This document shows, in pieces, positions 62,847-64,000 of a DNA stretch of 64,000 bases. The stretch covers positions 1 to 64,000 of the forward strand of contig NZ_JOAN01000013.1 in NCBI RefSeq assembly GCF_000718555.1. The letters are read 5' to 3'. A model generated the notes under the pieces. It had not been told where the DNA came from. It did no database searches and saw only the letters and a list, made by a program, of their open reading frames with translations. How positions within the stretch are numbered: the stretch's first letter is position 1; every line of letters starts with the position of its first letter. The translations under genes and the position numbers were made by a program. Origin of the DNA: Micromonospora chokoriensis (GTDB lineage Bacteria; Actinomycetota; Actinomycetes; Mycobacteriales; Micromonosporaceae).

Positions 62847-63412
62847 AGAACGACGACGCAGCGACCGAAGACCAGATCCGTCGCGTTCGGCCCAGCGTCC
62901 GGGCCACGTTCACGACGAGCCCTGCGGGAGAGGCGATGCTCGCCCGCATCCTCGACTCACCACGGCAGCCCGAGAAGGCATCCCGGAGAAGGCGCGCAGG
63001 GATAGTCGCAGCCGTTGCCGCAGGGGTTCTGGCCGCTGGTGGTGCGACCGCCGCAATCGGTGGTTACCACGCGCCGACGGCTCCACCTGAGGCGATGCCG
63101 GCAAGTGATTCCGCCTTTGTCTGCGCCACAGCAGGCATGCACCGGATGGGGGATGTGGCGGCGAGAGTCGGAGAGGCCCCGGTCGAGGCGTGCCGACGGT
63201 CGTGGAGTCGGATCTTCCGTGTCCCGGCGCCGGGGCACCTGTTTGCCTGTGTGCAACGTATCGAAGCGATCCCTTCACCGGGAGCCAGGGCCGATCGCAC
63301 CGCCGGAACGAGATGGGGGAAGCTCGTGTACGTCATCGACGGAGAGCAGTTCAAGAACGCATCGGAGACCTGCGGTTCGGTCAAGATGTTCGTGGCGCCA
63401 GCAGGCAACTGA
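62843..63412 (+). CDS. Membrane-anchored partner of the sigma factor
   Basis: A 189-residue protein: a cytosolic head of about 50 residues (MKNDDAATEDQIRRVRPSVRATFTTSPAGEAMLARILDS), one membrane segment (AGIVAAVAAGVLAAGGATAAIGG) and an extracellular domain with several Cys (FVCATAGM, ACRRSW, FACVQR, ETCGSV). The position suggests an anti-sigma-like role, but no zinc-binding anti-sigma motif is present. It is the same arrangement as the sigma and membrane-protein pair at 16237-17992. Confidence 0.72.
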   Translation: MKNDDAATEDQIRRVRPSVRATFTTSPAGEAMLARILDSPRQPEKASRRRRAGIVAAVAAGVLAAGGATAAIGGYHAPTAPPEAMPASDSAFVCATAGMHRMGDVAARVGEAPVEACRRSWSRIFRVPAPGHLFACVQRIEAIPSPGARADRTAGTRWGKLVYVIDGEQFKNASETCGSVKMFVAPAGN

Positions 63413-64000
63413 ACGGACGGCCGATGATCGAAGACCCACCGGGCCCGTCGGTAGTAGCAAGGGCAGCCGCGACGATCGTGGCTACCCGCGTTATGTCGCC
63501 CAGGGAGGCGAAGTGGGGGCCGCGGTCACCGCCGTGATGGGCCGCCAGGAGCCCGAAGGGCTGCTGGGCATCCAGGTCAACCTGCTCGCCGGGGCGATCG
63601 GTATCCAGGACCAACTGCTGGCGAAGTCCGAGCAGGAGCCTGCGGCTCATGACGGGGGCCTTGCCGGGTTGGTTGGCGTATGCCGGGCAGTGAACGTCAG
63701 ATCGCAGACGCTGGCGCGGATGCGCGCGGGTTCGCGAGAAGCGCCAGAGGTCAGAGTTCTCGTCGTACGTCGGGCGCGGCGACGGTCGGCACCAGGGTTG
63801 GGGCGGGGCCGCGTTGCCTCGGAATGACCCCTTGTGCCCGAGAGAGAACCAGGTATGGTGGTCGATGGATTGGCTGCCGTCGGTGTGTTTTGGGCCGAGG
63901 GTTCGGTCACAGGGAGTGATCGTCAGAGACGTGTCGGTGGGTGCGTCGCAGCCTGGGTGAATTGTGCTGATGGTCGTATCAAGCGTCGAGCGAAATGCCT
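63413..64000. other. Right end of window, no confident gene
   Basis: Only one weak + strand ORF (63513-63827) has a ribosome site. The words TTATGTCGCC and CAGGGAGG upstream of it resemble the leader of the small gene at 51083. Nothing else is supported; an ATG at 63970 opens a frame that runs off the end of the window. Confidence 0.5.
63513..63827 (+). CDS. Possible small hypothetical protein (weak)
   Basis: A 104-residue ORF starting at GTG behind GGGAGGCGAA, with GRQEPEGLLGIQVNLLAGAI and then an Arg-rich end (RRARRRSAPGLGRGR). The first half has believable helical composition; the end does not. It may be a gene fragment. Confidence 0.3.
   Translation: MGAAVTAVMGRQEPEGLLGIQVNLLAGAIGIQDQLLAKSEQEPAAHDGGLAGLVGVCRAVNVRSQTLARMRAGSREAPEVRVLVVRRARRRSAPGLGRGRVASE

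Overview
The window is high-GC actinomycete DNA. GTG starts, dense 4-bp translational overlaps, the gene content (moeZ, DUF3107, two DUF3152 proteins, a DUF2252 protein, a second complex I cluster, an SACE-type sigma factor) and the hairpin repeats between genes suggest a member of the Micromonosporaceae, close to Micromonospora. This is a judgement from gene content, not a database match.

Layout. Positions 1-37900 are chromosomal: a ferritin-like protein, DUF3107, a TetR regulator, a very long Pro-rich protein, an alpha/beta hydrolase, two exported DUF3152 proteins with a metzincin-type zinc motif, moeZ, proA and proB, an alkyltransferase-like DNA repair protein, an MFS transporter, a PLP enzyme and a sigma factor with its membrane partner. 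A partial complex I cluster follows (nuoB, C, H, I, J, K, L, M, N), broken up by unrelated genes. After it come htpX, two MFS transporters and a YajQ-type protein.

A tRNA-Tyr(GTA) gene at 37918-38001 marks the left end of an actinomycete integrative and conjugative element (AICE). The element is about 20.7 kb and is bounded by 105-bp direct repeats, att copies at 37950-38054 and 58625-58729, with one mismatch. Its right half is a standard AICE backbone on the + strand: a Pra-like activator, an FtsK/TraB DNA pump, small transfer genes, a DUF2637 (SpdB-like) membrane protein, a RepSA-type initiator, Xis and a tyrosine integrase. Two GntR regulators and several operator-like repeats lie in the middle. 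The left half carries cargo whose base composition is visibly less GC-biased: a MORC/MutL-like GHKL ATPase with an N-terminal HTH, facing a three-gene operon of a small middle component, a Rad50/SMC-like ATPase with two central CxxC pairs, and a long helical protein ending in a PD-(D/E)XK-like nuclease. The operon looks like an ABC three-component (ABC-3C/Lamassu-like) conflict system and is the most interesting part of the window.

Beyond the right att lie a decayed integrase fragment, an S1-domain protein, a lipoprotein and a third, degenerate tRNA-Tyr-derived att sequence near 60554. Together these suggest an older element accreted at the same tRNA. The window ends with a PadR regulator and its membrane-protein partner, an SACE-like sigma factor with a membrane-anchored partner, and a stretch without confident genes. 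There is no CRISPR array, rRNA or intact insertion sequence.
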